From: Runella aurantiaca
GTDB taxonomy: Bacteria; Bacteroidota; Bacteroidia; Cytophagales; Spirosomataceae
DNA length: 64,000 bases
Assembly: GCF_003339505.1 (NCBI RefSeq)
Contig: NZ_QPIW01000010.1
Location: 62,001 to 126,000 of the forward strand
Reading direction: 5' to 3'
Within the stretch, counting starts at the first letter, position 1, and each line of letters starts with the position of its first letter. The position numbers were made by a program, and so were the translations under genes. The notes beneath the pieces are model-generated. The model saw only the letters and a list, made by a program, of their open reading frames with translations. It had not been told where the DNA came from and ran no database searches. Shown here in pieces: positions 42,133 through 52,242 of the stretch.

Positions 42133-44514
42133 ATGCTACGTAATTACCTAAAAATCGCGCTACGCACGCTTTGGAAAAATCGCCTCTTTACGGGCATCAA
42201 CATCGTGGGAATGTCGGTGGGCATGGCTTGCGTGGTGGTTTTGGTACTTTTTGCCCAAAAATGTCTCACTTTTGACGCATTTCACGAAAAAAGTGACCGT
42301 ATTTATTACGTTCAAACCGAATCTTCCAACGGCCAAAAATACGGACAAACCGTCTACCCGATTTTGGAGCAATTGCTGAAGGATTATCCCGAAATCGAAA
42401 CAGGCACGCACGTTCAGACGTGGTACCGACCTTGGATTCATTACGGCACCAAAGATGTACAAGAGAGCACCGTTTTTGTAGACTCGACTTTCTTTCAGGT
42501 GTTTAGCTTTCCGCTCAAATACGGCAACGCCACCACCGCGCTCAAAGACCGAAACGCCTTGATAGTGAGCGGAAAAATAGCTCAAAATCTATTTGGCGAC
42601 ATCGACCCCGTGGGTAAGACCGTCACACTCGATGATACCGTTCAATTCAAGATTTCGGGCGTACTGGCCAAACTCCCCGCCAATTCGTCGCAGCAGTTTG
42701 ATGTATTGATGCCCGCAAGCACGCTTACTTCCCTCCCCGGATTTAAGAGCAATGCCGACTGGTACAATACCTTTGCGCCCGTGTTTGTACTACTCAAAAA
42801 AGGAGCCAACAAAGACGCGCTAGAAGCTAAATTACCCCAACTCGTCAAAACCCATTTTGCGCCCGAATCCCGAAAACAAATCTTACGACTAAGCGCGTTC
42901 AAAAACTTTATTCATGATCAAAACCCTACGTTCAAAGGGCTGATTTACGGAGCCATTGCCATTGCGATTTTTCTGTTGTTAATCATCAGCATTAACCTCA
43001 TCAACCTCACGATGGCATCGGCATTACCCCGCATCAAAGAGGTGGCCGTAAAGCAGGTGGCAGGAGCGAGCAAACGCATCATTTTGAATCAATTCTGGAC
43101 CGAATCGGGCATTGTGATGTTGATTTCATCATTCTTGGCCGTGCTTTTTGCCATTTATTTTCTGATTCCGTCTTTCAATCAGCTCCGCGACGGGCGTATG
43201 CAATTGGATATTTCATTCGGCAATGATTACCCCACCATTTTAACCGTTTTCGGCATTTCATTGCTGATTGCCTTCATTGCTGGTACTTATCCCGCCTATT
43301 ACCTCATGGGCCTGAAAACGGCCGAGGCCGTAAAAGGAAAAATTTCCGCTGACCCGCGCCGGGGCCGCCTGCGCCAAAACAGCCTCATTGTCTTGCAATT
43401 TGCCCTAGCCATCGTGCTCATTGTGGCAACCATTGGGCTGCGGCAACAAATCAATTTCATGAAAACCGCCGATGTTGGTTACGATAAAAACAACGTGCTG
43501 GTTTTTAACACCGATTTGGCCTATCGCAACGAAAATGCGGCGCTTTCGGAAGGAAGAGCAATATTGGACGCACTGCGCCAAAACCCAAACGTGGTGTCAT
43601 CTACGGCTTCCGAACTTACGCCAGTGCAGTATTGGCAAAACTTCAATAACTACTTCCCAGAAGGCAACGAGGCTAAAAAGGTCATCTTACGCCACGTGAG
43701 CGGTACCGCTGGCTACTTTGAAACGTTCAAGATTCCGTTTATTGAAGGTCGTGGATTTTTGGACAATTCGGCCGATTCCGTCAATCACTCCGTCGTTATC
43801 AACCAAGCAGCCATGAAAGCATTCGGTTGGACGAGCGCCGTGGGCAAACGCTTACGTCAAAACAACAACGACCAGATTTATACGGTGATTGGTGTGACCA
43901 AAAATTTCCATTACCAAAGTCTCAAAGATGACGTTGAGCCACTCCTGCATTGGTACGCGGGCAAACAGCAGCTCAGCAGTTTTTTAAGTGTACGCCTCAC
44001 CGACGAATCCAAAGGTAAAGACCTGATAAACAATCTTGAAGCACGGTTTAAAAAGATTCCATCACGGCGAACATTGAATCATTTTTACCTCAGCGATGAA
44101 GTCGCCAAGTCTTACCAAGCCATCGACAACATCTGGCGCATGACCAGTTTTGTAACGATTCTCGCCATTCTTATTGCCTGTGCGGGGATTTTTGGGTTAA
44201 TTTCGCTCGTGGCCAAACAGCGCACCAAAGAAATTGGGGTCCGGAAAGTACTGGGCGCGAGCATCAGCAGCATTGCCACCATGCTTTCGGGAGATTTCTT
44301 AAAACTCGTCGGTCTTGCGCTACTCATTGGGCTACCCATTTCGTATTGGTTAGGACACAAATTACTCCAGACCTTTGCTTATCGTACCGAAATCAAGTGG
44401 TGGTATCTGGCGTTGGCCGCCGTTGTTGCGTTAGGTATTGCGCTGTTTTCGGTCAGTTTCCAAGCGATTAAAGCCGCCTTGAACAATCCCGTGGAAAGTT
44501 TAAAAACGGAATAA
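42133..44514 (+). CDS. MacB/FtsX-type permease F (no prefix domain)
   Basis: 793 residues, starting directly with 'MLRNYLKIALRTLWKN'. Duplicated FtsX layout. The first coupling loop is the most divergent in the set ('RIKEVAVKQVAGAS' instead of RAKEVGxRKxxGA), while the second is canonical ('RTKEIGVRKVLGAS'); this may mean its N-terminal half contacts the ATPase differently. External domain 1 begins 'TFDAFHEKSDRIYYVQTESSNG'. Tail 'NNPVESLKTE'. First gene of unit 4, which has no PadR gene. Confidence 0.9.
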   Translation: MLRNYLKIALRTLWKNRLFTGINIVGMSVGMACVVVLVLFAQKCLTFDAFHEKSDRIYYVQTESSNGQKYGQTVYPILEQLLKDYPEIETGTHVQTWYRPWIHYGTKDVQESTVFVDSTFFQVFSFPLKYGNATTALKDRNALIVSGKIAQNLFGDIDPVGKTVTLDDTVQFKISGVLAKLPANSSQQFDVLMPASTLTSLPGFKSNADWYNTFAPVFVLLKKGANKDALEAKLPQLVKTHFAPESRKQILRLSAFKNFIHDQNPTFKGLIYGAIAIAIFLLLIISINLINLTMASALPRIKEVAVKQVAGASKRIILNQFWTESGIVMLISSFLAVLFAIYFLIPSFNQLRDGRMQLDISFGNDYPTILTVFGISLLIAFIAGTYPAYYLMGLKTAEAVKGKISADPRRGRLRQNSLIVLQFALAIVLIVATIGLRQQINFMKTADVGYDKNNVLVFNTDLAYRNENAALSEGRAILDALRQNPNVVSSTASELTPVQYWQNFNNYFPEGNEAKKVILRHVSGTAGYFETFKIPFIEGRGFLDNSADSVNHSVVINQAAMKAFGWTSAVGKRLRQNNNDQIYTVIGVTKNFHYQSLKDDVEPLLHWYAGKQQLSSFLSVRLTDESKGKDLINNLEARFKKIPSRRTLNHFYLSDEVAKSYQAIDNIWRMTSFVTILAILIACAGIFGLISLVAKQRTKEIGVRKVLGASISSIATMLSGDFLKLVGLALLIGLPISYWLGHKLLQTFAYRTEIKWWYLALAAVVALGIALFSVSFQAIKAALNNPVESLKTE

Positions 44515-44588
44515 AATTTAGTTCACAAGTATCTTTCCGTTTTTCCTTCCCATTTCAGTGATAACGTATTTCAACAAAACACACAGCC

Positions 44589-46958
44589 GTGATACGTAAC
44601 TATTTTAAAATTGCCTGGCGAAACATCGCCAACAACCGTACTTTTTCAGCCATCAACATTCTCGGTCTTGCGCTTGGGATGGCCTGTAGTCTGCTCATAT
44701 TGCTTTGGGTGCAGGACGAACTGAAAATGGATGCCTTCCACGCCAATGGACCTCAGTTGTACCACGTGATGGAGCGCCAATACTACGACGGCAAAGTTGA
44801 TGCCGCCCCCAGTACTCCCGCCTTACTGGCCGACGAACTCAAGAAACAGTTTCCAGAAATCGTCCACGCAGCGGGGTTATCGTGGGAAAGTACCCACACT
44901 TTTTCGGTCGGTGAAAAACTCAACAAAGAAAAGGGCCGTTTTGCGGGGGCAGATTGGTTTAAGATGTTTAGTCTACCCCTGCTTGAAGGTTCGGTCCAAA
45001 CCGCCCTCACTGGGCCGACAAACATTGCTATTTCGCGAAAAATGGCGCAGAATTATTTCGGAAGCCCCCAAGCAGCCGTGGGCAAGAGTATTCGTATAGA
45101 TAACAAAGCCGATTATTTGGTCACGGCCGTATTTGAAGATTTGCCCCAACACAGCTCCGAAAAATATGATTTCCTGCTCACTTGGGATGATTTTATCAGG
45201 CGAAACGAATGGATTAAAGACTGGGGCAACAATGCCACCGCCACCCGAATCCAGCTACGCCCCGATGCCAAAGCCGAGGCTGTAGAAGCCAAAATGAAGT
45301 CCTTTCTGAAGAAGCACAACCCCAATTTAATCGGCCAAAATATTGTTATTCAACTGTTTCTTCAGCCTTACCAAGACGCCTATCTCTATTCAAACTTCAA
45401 AGATGGGTATCAGGATGGAGGGCGTATTGAGTACGTTCGGTTGTTTGGCATTGTGGCCGTTTTTATCCTGCTGATTGCCTGTATCAATTTTATGAACCTT
45501 GCCACGGCCCGCTCACTCAAACGCGCCCGCGAAGTAGGCGTACGCAAAGTAGTGGGAGCAGTACGGGGTATATTGATTGGTCAGTTTGTGGGCGAAGCAT
45601 TGCTCCTGACGGCCATGGCGTTGATTTTCGGGGTCACGTTATCGGGTCTGCTGCTGCCTACTTTTAATACATTGACCGAAAAAAATATTCAGTTGCCTTT
45701 TCACCAACTCTCATTTTGGGGAACACTGCTTGGCATGGTTTTCATGACGGGAATCGTGGCAGGAAGCTACCCCGCGCTGTTTTTATCATCCCTAAATCCC
45801 ATTCGAGTACTCAAAGGCTCCGTCACCTTCGGGGCGGGGGCCCGGCTATTCCGACAAGGGTTGGTGGTATTTCAGTTTGTGCTATCGATGTTGCTCATCA
45901 TCGGAACCATTGTTGTGTATCGCCAACTTGACTTCATTCAAACCAAAAATTTAGGCTATAACCGGGAGAATCTGATTTATTTATCGTCCGAGGGAGACTT
46001 ACCTAAAAAGTATGACACATTTAAACAACAACTCCTACAAAGCCAAGGTATTCAGAGCATTACCTTCATGGATGGCACCCCTACCAATACCTTTGGTAGT
46101 ACAAACAATGTAAAATGGCCCACCAAAGACCCTAACTCCAGCGTCAGTTTTCAGTTTTCTACCGTTGATTATGATTTTTCCAAAACCTTGAATGTAAAGT
46201 TGAAAGGGCGCGATTTTGGAAAAGATTTTGGCATGGATTCCGTGAGTTATTTGATTAACGAGGCCGCTGCCCGTCGGATTGGCTACCACGACCCCATCGG
46301 GAAACCGCTGACGTTGTGGAACAAACCCGGGACTATCGTAGGCGTATTGGAAGATTTTCATCAAAATTCCATGCATGTGGCCATCGAACCGATGATTGTA
46401 AAACTCAGCCGTGATGCATCCAACAAAAATATCATTGTCCGAACTCAGCCGGGCCAGACCAAACAAGCGCTGGCAAGCATTGAAAAAACGTGGCGTGAAC
46501 TGAATCCGAAATTTCCGTTTACTTATCAGTTTGCCGATCAGCAGTTTCAGAATCTATACCGCAGCGAAATGACCATCGGCTCATTGACAAATTACTTTGC
46601 CTTTCTGGCTATTTTTATTTCCTGCCTCGGGCTGTTTGGCCTCGCTACCTTTACGGCTGAACAACGCACCAAAGAAATCGGGGTTCGTAAAGTACTAGGG
46701 GCATCGGTGTCGAATGTTACGGCGCTGTTATCCCGTGATTTTCTCAAATTGGTAGTCATTTCCATCGTCATTGCTTCGCCGTTGGCTTCATGGCTCATGG
46801 ATAAGTGGCTGCAAAATTTTGCGTATAAAACCACGGTAGAATGGTGGGTTTACGCACTCTCTGGCGCATTAGCCATTTTAATTGCCCTCCTGACGGTGAG
46901 TTTTCAAAGCATCAAAGCCGCCTTGATGAATCCAGTGAAGAGTTTGAAGATAGAATAA
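44589..46958 (+). CDS. MacB/FtsX-type permease G (no prefix domain)
   Basis: 789 residues with a GTG start, chosen because 'MIRNYFKIAWRNIANN' aligns with the starts of A, F and H. It is the closest relative of permease A across the whole length, including 'MACSL-I-LWVQDE-MDAFH', 'PSTP-LLA' and 'TLWNKPGTIVGVLEDFHQNS'. Loops 'RAREVGVRKVVGA' and 'RTKEIGVRKVLGAS'; tail 'MNPVKSLKIE'. It lies 74 nt after F in unit 4. Because A sits with the adaptor and ATPase, G may be an alternative permease for the same pump (inference). Confidence 0.9.
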   Translation: MIRNYFKIAWRNIANNRTFSAINILGLALGMACSLLILLWVQDELKMDAFHANGPQLYHVMERQYYDGKVDAAPSTPALLADELKKQFPEIVHAAGLSWESTHTFSVGEKLNKEKGRFAGADWFKMFSLPLLEGSVQTALTGPTNIAISRKMAQNYFGSPQAAVGKSIRIDNKADYLVTAVFEDLPQHSSEKYDFLLTWDDFIRRNEWIKDWGNNATATRIQLRPDAKAEAVEAKMKSFLKKHNPNLIGQNIVIQLFLQPYQDAYLYSNFKDGYQDGGRIEYVRLFGIVAVFILLIACINFMNLATARSLKRAREVGVRKVVGAVRGILIGQFVGEALLLTAMALIFGVTLSGLLLPTFNTLTEKNIQLPFHQLSFWGTLLGMVFMTGIVAGSYPALFLSSLNPIRVLKGSVTFGAGARLFRQGLVVFQFVLSMLLIIGTIVVYRQLDFIQTKNLGYNRENLIYLSSEGDLPKKYDTFKQQLLQSQGIQSITFMDGTPTNTFGSTNNVKWPTKDPNSSVSFQFSTVDYDFSKTLNVKLKGRDFGKDFGMDSVSYLINEAAARRIGYHDPIGKPLTLWNKPGTIVGVLEDFHQNSMHVAIEPMIVKLSRDASNKNIIVRTQPGQTKQALASIEKTWRELNPKFPFTYQFADQQFQNLYRSEMTIGSLTNYFAFLAIFISCLGLFGLATFTAEQRTKEIGVRKVLGASVSNVTALLSRDFLKLVVISIVIASPLASWLMDKWLQNFAYKTTVEWWVYALSGALAILIALLTVSFQSIKAALMNPVKSLKIE

Positions 46959-47058
46959 ACTCGCTAGTTGTCTACCCGATAAATCTTAACATTTTTTAAC
47001 CGTCAATTCTTTTCTTTCTTCTGTACCTTGTAGCCGCAATTCATTACAAATCAGAGGA

Positions 47059-49458
47059 ATGCTAAAGAACTACCTTAAAATCACTCTGCGAAATCTCCGC
47101 GCTAAGCGGGTATATACAACGCTGAACATCATTGGTCTGTCGGTCGGTATGGCAAGTGGTTTACTTATTTTTTTGTTTATAAGCCACCATGTGAGTACCG
47201 ACCGACATCATCAAAAATTTGACCGTATCTACCGAATCGTCACCGACTTGCATCTGGAAGATGGTTCGGTAGAATACTACCCCGAAGCACCATTGCCTAT
47301 GGCTAGGGCATTTCGGGCCGATTTTCCGCAAATAGAGCAAGCAGCTTACTTAAAAATGAACCGTGAGCTGACGGTCAGCGTACTACTCCCCCATCAATCG
47401 ACGGCAACGCGTTTTTTGGAACTCAATACCACCGCCCTTGTCGAGGGGCAATTGTTTGATATTTTGGATTATCAATGGCTCCAAGGAAACGCAAAAACCG
47501 CGCTTCACGAACCCAATACAGTGGTGATTACGCAATCGTTGGCAAAAAAATATTTCGGTGCCTTAAACCCTCTAGGTCGGACCATCAACTTAAACAATTT
47601 GGCCGAAGCCAAAATAACCGGCGTTTTGGCTGACCCTCCCAAAACGACCAACACCGACATTCAACTGTTTATTTCTATTGCTACTTTACCTCGACTCATG
47701 CCCGGTTTTAATGTCAATGATTGGGGATGGTTGAATTCCACCGACCGCGTTTATCTTACCCTCAAAAATCCGCTTGCCGCCGCTGGACTGGAAGCCGCAC
47801 TGCCGGCACTTTCCCAAAAGCATTTTGGCAAAGATGCCTCCGTTTTCCGGTTTCATCTGCAACCACTGGCCGATGTCCATTTTGATGTACAACGCATTGG
47901 CGCAAGCCCAACCGTCCGACTTTCACTGCTTTGGTCGTTGGGAGGTATCGGTCTGTTTTTGATGCTGATTGCCTGCATTAATTTCATCAATATGGCAACG
48001 GCGCAGGCCCTTAGCCGTAGCAAAGAAATCGGCATTCGTAAAACACTCGGGAGCACCAAACCCCAGGTGATGCTTCAATTTTTGCTCGAAACAGCCCTTA
48101 TTGTACTGGCGGCCGCCGTTTTGGCCTTCTTTTTTACGTTGATTTGTATCCCTATTTTTAATCAATGGTTGCCCAATGATTCAAACTTTCAATTCAACAC
48201 ACAGGCAATTGTCTTTTTGCTGTTACTTATCATTGCAGTTACACTATTGGCCGGCAGTTATCCCGCTTTTGTATTGTCGGGCTTTAGTCCGTGGGCTGCG
48301 CTGAAAGGCCAATTGATTCAACCCGGCAAGAATTTTTCGTTGCGAAAACTGCTGATAGTTTTTCAATTTGCTATTTGTCAGGCACTTCTGGTAGCCACAT
48401 TAGTTGTTACCCATCAGGTTCGTTATTTGCATGAATCAGATTTAGGTTTCAAAAAAGACAATGTTTTAGTGATCAATTTACCCGATCCTTCAAAAACCGC
48501 TTTTGAAGCTTTTCGGAATGACTTACGCCAATCTCCTTCCATCAAGTCAGTGAGCGCGTCCTATCGCCCGCCGGCAGCGATGGTCATGAACGGCGGCTCC
48601 TTCAAATTTGGAAAAAAAACCACTTGGGAAACGTTTCCGATTCGGGAACGGCCGGCCGATTCTGAGTATTTGGAAACCTATGGTTTACACTTGGTTGCGG
48701 GACGAAACATTACGCCCGGCGACACCATTCGGGAGTATTTGGTCAATGAAACTTTACTCAAAAAGCTGAACATTCAGGACCCGCAACAAATTTTAGGGCG
48801 CAAACTGGAAACCTATCTGTCGCCCGTGGCTTTGCCCATCGTTGGGGTGGTCAAAGATTTTCATCTGCGCTCGTTTCATGAAGAAATCCAACCCTGCTTT
48901 ATTGCCACCCAAACAGATCGTTACAAAAAGGTGGGCGTTAAAATTTCGGGGCAAAATGCGAACCAAACCTTACAATTTATTCAGCAATCTTGGCAAAAAC
49001 GCTATCCGAATGAGGTATTTATGTATGAATACTTAGAGGAACAATTGGCCAAATTCTACGAAATAGAAACGCTGGTATTTCAGCTATCCGTGGTTTTTGC
49101 GGGTATTGCCATTCTGATCAGTTGCCTTGGCCTGTACGGTTTGGTACTGTTTACCATGACACAACGCACCAAAGAAATCGGTATTCGTAAAGTACTCGGT
49201 GCTTCTGTAGCGGGTATTATTTCACTGCTTTCCAAGGATTTCCTCAAATTGGTAGCCCTTGCCATCGTTGTTGCGTCGCCCTTGGCTTGGTACGCTATGA
49301 ACCAATGGTTGCAGGATTTTGCGTATCATATTCAAATTGAGTGGTGGATGATTGGGTTGACGGGCACTTTGTCTATCTTTATCACCCTCCTGACGGTGAG
49401 TTTCCAAAGCATCAAAGCCGCGCTGATGAATCCCGTGCAGAGTTTGAAGGTGGAATAA
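47059..49458 (+). CDS. MacB/FtsX-type permease H (no prefix domain)
   Basis: 799 residues, starting 'MLKNYLKITLRNLRAK'. The first external domain ('HHVSTDRHHQKFDRIYRIVTDLHLEDGSVEYYPEAPLPM') and first loop ('RSKEIGIRKTLGST') set it apart from the rest; the second loop is canonical ('RTKEIGIRKVLGAS'). Tail 'MNPVQSLKVE'. Last gene of unit 4, 100 nt after G; that spacer contains no activator dyads, and a terminator follows the stop. Confidence 0.9.
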   Translation: MLKNYLKITLRNLRAKRVYTTLNIIGLSVGMASGLLIFLFISHHVSTDRHHQKFDRIYRIVTDLHLEDGSVEYYPEAPLPMARAFRADFPQIEQAAYLKMNRELTVSVLLPHQSTATRFLELNTTALVEGQLFDILDYQWLQGNAKTALHEPNTVVITQSLAKKYFGALNPLGRTINLNNLAEAKITGVLADPPKTTNTDIQLFISIATLPRLMPGFNVNDWGWLNSTDRVYLTLKNPLAAAGLEAALPALSQKHFGKDASVFRFHLQPLADVHFDVQRIGASPTVRLSLLWSLGGIGLFLMLIACINFINMATAQALSRSKEIGIRKTLGSTKPQVMLQFLLETALIVLAAAVLAFFFTLICIPIFNQWLPNDSNFQFNTQAIVFLLLLIIAVTLLAGSYPAFVLSGFSPWAALKGQLIQPGKNFSLRKLLIVFQFAICQALLVATLVVTHQVRYLHESDLGFKKDNVLVINLPDPSKTAFEAFRNDLRQSPSIKSVSASYRPPAAMVMNGGSFKFGKKTTWETFPIRERPADSEYLETYGLHLVAGRNITPGDTIREYLVNETLLKKLNIQDPQQILGRKLETYLSPVALPIVGVVKDFHLRSFHEEIQPCFIATQTDRYKKVGVKISGQNANQTLQFIQQSWQKRYPNEVFMYEYLEEQLAKFYEIETLVFQLSVVFAGIAILISCLGLYGLVLFTMTQRTKEIGIRKVLGASVAGIISLLSKDFLKLVALAIVVASPLAWYAMNQWLQDFAYHIQIEWWMIGLTGTLSIFITLLTVSFQSIKAALMNPVQSLKVE

Positions 49459-49463
49459 AAAAG

Positions 49464-49506
49464 GAATGGGCAAAAGGAATAACTGTTTATTTTCTTTTGC
49501 CCATTC
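49464..49506. terminator. Terminator of unit 4
   Basis: GAATGGGCAAAAG (49464-49476) pairs perfectly with CTTTTGCCCATTC (49494-49506), 13 bp with a 17-nt A/T-rich loop, followed by TCAATACTTTTTTC. It lies between convergent genes. Confidence 0.8.
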
Positions 49507-49532
49507 TCAATACTTTTTTCTCTTCTGTCGGC

Positions 49533-50936
49533 TCATTTCTTTTTCAGGGTCTCTACATCTTTCATTAATTGCGTATACGACTGTACCAATTCTTCATTTT
49601 GCTTTTGGAGTTTTTCAATGAGACCCTGTTGTTCCTGAATGGCCTTGATGGCTACGACCGACAAGTGAGCATAATCTACCCCATGTAGGTCAGCAATTTC
49701 GCCCGCAGCACCGTGTTTCGTCGGCTTTAATCTCACATCTACCACTTCTGGAAAGACCTCCTTTAGTTCTTGGGCAATAAACCCAATGAATTCCGTAGCA
49801 TTTGGGTTGCTGTCTATCATCTGGTACCGGGCGGGCCTAAGTAGCATGATTTGATCCAACACGCTCTCCAAATTTTGAATATTCTTTTTCAATCTACGGT
49901 CACTATTCTCCGACCACCCACCGTCCGTAGGCCGCATCCAACCTTTTAATGAATTATTGTAAAACGCCATCAGGCAGTCTGTTCCGTTATCTGTACTATA
50001 CACCTCTGACCTCAACTCCCAATTGTTAAAATTCGTATTGTTGATAAGCACCAACCCTGTATTGTTGGCGGCCTGCTTTATTTCTAGCGTATATTGGGGG
50101 TTACCTGAATTTATACCAAATTTTCCGTTTCCAGCCCCCATAACAACATTGCCCCCAGGGATGTCATTCAGCACGACCCGACTGTTGTTTTTGCCCGCCC
50201 GTATGTAGGTATCCTCGGCTACATCGTAATGAAAATGTGAATTGTGGGTAGTGCCAGATACCACCAATGAGCCATTTGTGTTGGTAGCACCGCGTGTTAT
50301 CCACATACCAGTGTTTGAACTGCCCCCATTCCTCACGCCAATATTGCCATTGCTGAGTAATGTAAAAATACCCGTAGGCACACTGAAAGAGGATGTGGAG
50401 TTAGCCACCCCAGTGCCGAATGTGTTGATAAACATCGCTCCCGTGTTGGGGTCAAAAAACTGCGTAGCGGCATAGCCTTCTCCAATACGTCGTTGTACAT
50501 TGCTGCCATCACGGTATTGATTGAAGCCAATCGTAGGCCAATTGCGTTGCAAAGAGAGCCCTGTCCCGTCGGAGCCAAATACGGCCGACGTAGGGCCGTT
50601 GCCCAATGCCCCAAACACCTCAAATTTTCCGCGCGTAGGCACTGAAATGCCCACGCCCACGTTGCCAGTGTTGGTGGTACTCAAATCATTTCCTATCAAT
50701 TGCCAGCCCGTTCCTGAAGCAGCGGTACTGCCAAAGTTGGCCCAAAGTTGACCAGTCCAATAGCTAAATTGCTTCAAGTCCGAATCATACACCATCATGC
50801 CTTCCGTTTTGTTGGGCAAAGCATTTTTTGTAACGGTGCTCATTTTGGGTATCGTCACTCGATCAGGGAAAATACCCTGTGCAAAAGTGGAAGTATAGAC
50901 CAATACTACCAGCCATAAACTTGCAAAATTTTTCAT
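49533..50936 (-). CDS. Tail-fibre-like surface protein with S74 (endosialidase chaperone) domain
   Basis: 467 residues. Signal peptide at 1-19 ('FASLWLVVLVYTSTFAQG'). The middle (about 90-330) is beta-rich with Gly/Asn-rich repeats such as 'GNVGVGISVPTRGKFEVFG' and 'GKFGINSGNPQYTLEI', as in trimeric fibre shafts. Residues 345-~430 are an intramolecular chaperone domain: 'SDRRLKKNIQNLESVLDQIMLLRPARYQM' and 'EFIGFIAQELKEVFPEVV'; Ser345 and Lys350 fit the self-cleavage dyad. A C-terminal coiled coil (about 432-467) follows. Bacteroidota encode many such proteins outside phages. Its target is unknown and it is not obviously linked to the permeases. Confidence 0.85.
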   Translation of the reverse strand: MKNFASLWLVVLVYTSTFAQGIFPDRVTIPKMSTVTKNALPNKTEGMMVYDSDLKQFSYWTGQLWANFGSTAASGTGWQLIGNDLSTTNTGNVGVGISVPTRGKFEVFGALGNGPTSAVFGSDGTGLSLQRNWPTIGFNQYRDGSNVQRRIGEGYAATQFFDPNTGAMFINTFGTGVANSTSSFSVPTGIFTLLSNGNIGVRNGGSSNTGMWITRGATNTNGSLVVSGTTHNSHFHYDVAEDTYIRAGKNNSRVVLNDIPGGNVVMGAGNGKFGINSGNPQYTLEIKQAANNTGLVLINNTNFNNWELRSEVYSTDNGTDCLMAFYNNSLKGWMRPTDGGWSENSDRRLKKNIQNLESVLDQIMLLRPARYQMIDSNPNATEFIGFIAQELKEVFPEVVDVRLKPTKHGAAGEIADLHGVDYAHLSVVAIKAIQEQQGLIEKLQKQNEELVQSYTQLMKDVETLKKK

Positions 50937-51162
50937 AAGAAAGAGTACGTTTTTATCAAATTTAGTGTAAACCCATCAATAAAAACTACGCAGCTTTCTA
51001 AACTTAGTATTCAGGAATGCAATAACAACTAAAATGCTGATTATCTGAACCCTGAAGCACTTTATCCTCCAATAAAACTCGAAAATATAAATGATAAGGG
51101 CTGAAAATATCTGTCGGAAGAAGCAAGTCACTACTTGATAAAAAAAGGCAGGCGAAGGCAAG

Positions 51163-51260
51163 GGACAGACGCAGGAAAGAGGGCAGACTTAGAGCAGAGG
51201 ACAGACGCAAGAAAGAGGGCAGACTTAGAGCAAGGGACAGACGCAGGAAAGAGGGCAGAC
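51163..51260. repeat. 36-bp tandem repeat
   Basis: Three copies starting at 51163, 51199 and 51235 of a unit beginning GGACAGACGCAGGAAAGAGG; the third is shortened and runs into a REP-like element. It lies 3' of the TIM-barrel gene. The remaining ~225 nt to the S74 gene (50937-51162) show no gene. Confidence 0.85.
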
Positions 51261-51277
51261 GCAAGGCCTGCCCCTAC
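51253..51277. repeat. REP-like element (reverse orientation)
   Basis: On the minus strand it begins GTAGGGGCAGG and ends CTGCCC, the same design as the elements after permeases B, C and I. Its inner stem is GGGCAG/CTGCCC. It lies 5 nt after the stop of the TIM-barrel gene. Confidence 0.7.
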
Positions 51278-51282
51278 GGAGT

Positions 51283-52131
51283 TTATTTCGTTTGGCTATA
51301 GATTGCACGGAAGTTTTTTACACTTTCGGCGATTTCGGGGCCGTTGTTTTCCCAGTGATATTCGTATTCAACCGAGATAGGGCCTTTGAAGTTTTGGCGC
51401 TTCATTTCAGCAATCACGGCTTCTACTTTACAGTCGCCCATACCCCAAACTACGTCGTGATAGCGACCTTCGGGCGTGTCTTTTTTCACGTCTTTGAAGT
51501 GCATTCCCAATACGTGTCCGTTCAGTTTTTTTAGGCATTCGACTGGGTCAAGACCTGAGCGCACCCAATGGCCGATGTCGGAGCAGGAGCCTACATATTT
51601 GCTACCGCCAATCGCCGCCAAAACGGTATCAGGATGCCAATAACGTGAAGGCTTGGGGTGGTTGTGCAAGGCAATGTTGATTTTGTATTGGTCGGCCAAT
51701 TTCCGCACCAACGGCATTTGGGCGGGCGAAGGCTCGGTATTGATGTTCAAAACGCCCATGTCTTTGGCAAACTCAAACAAAGTAGTCCATTCGGCATCGG
51801 TTTTGGGATTGACCACCCCGTACGCTACAATCGTCAATCCTTTGTCTTTGATCATCTTTTTCACAGCCGTACGCGTAGCGGCGTCCATGCTGAAATCCAT
51901 TTTCCCTTGTAGCCCGCCGCCGATGGTTTGGCCAGGGAAAGCTTCTACATATTTCAGACCGCAACTGTCTATTTTGCGGATGGCTTCGGCAAACGTAAAC
52001 AACCGAAACGAGTAGGCCTGAGAACCGAGTTTCCAGCCTGCCTTGTCTTCGGGAGTTTTCTGTGCTTGCCCCGAAAAAGCCCCCAATGAAAGCATCAATC
52101 CGCACAAAAGGTATTTCGTAATGTATTTCAT
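51283..52131 (-). CDS. Secreted sugar-phosphate isomerase/epimerase-like TIM-barrel protein
   Basis: 282 residues. Signal peptide at 1-23 ('YLLCGLMLSLGAFSGQAQ'). The rest is an AP endonuclease family 2 (xylose isomerase-like) barrel: 'GSQAYSFRLFTFAEAIRKIDSCGLKYVEAF', 'NINTEPSPAQMPLVRKLADQYKINIALHNHPKP', 'GSCSDIGHWVRSGLDPVECLKKLNGHVLGMHFKDV' and 'GPISVEYEYHW'. The His, Asp and Glu residues in these blocks fit a divalent-metal site. Periplasmic members in Bacteroidota act on unusual sugars; the substrate is unknown. It is transcribed away from PadR 3. Confidence 0.87.
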   Translation of the reverse strand: MKYITKYLLCGLMLSLGAFSGQAQKTPEDKAGWKLGSQAYSFRLFTFAEAIRKIDSCGLKYVEAFPGQTIGGGLQGKMDFSMDAATRTAVKKMIKDKGLTIVAYGVVNPKTDAEWTTLFEFAKDMGVLNINTEPSPAQMPLVRKLADQYKINIALHNHPKPSRYWHPDTVLAAIGGSKYVGSCSDIGHWVRSGLDPVECLKKLNGHVLGMHFKDVKKDTPEGRYHDVVWGMGDCKVEAVIAEMKRQNFKGPISVEYEYHWENNGPEIAESVKNFRAIYSQTK

Positions 52132-52242
52132 AAATCAATGATTTGTTTTTTTAAAAAGGGTTTGGTTATCTGCCTTTACCTATACGTCGAATTTTTTAAC
52201 CACAAAGAACACTAAGAATTCACAAAGAGCACAAAGGCTCTT

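Noticed and set aside
49533-50936. Prophage remnant
   Set aside because: The S74 domain occurs in phage tails, but no other phage gene is nearby and the protein has a secretion signal.
50958-50965. -7 promoter element of the S74 gene (minus strand TAAATTTG)
   Set aside because: The matching upstream element is not at the usual distance, so it was not listed.
51135-51380. Open frames through the 36-bp tandem repeat
   Set aside because: The unit length is a multiple of three, so frames stay open on both strands without coding meaning; composition is that of the repeat.
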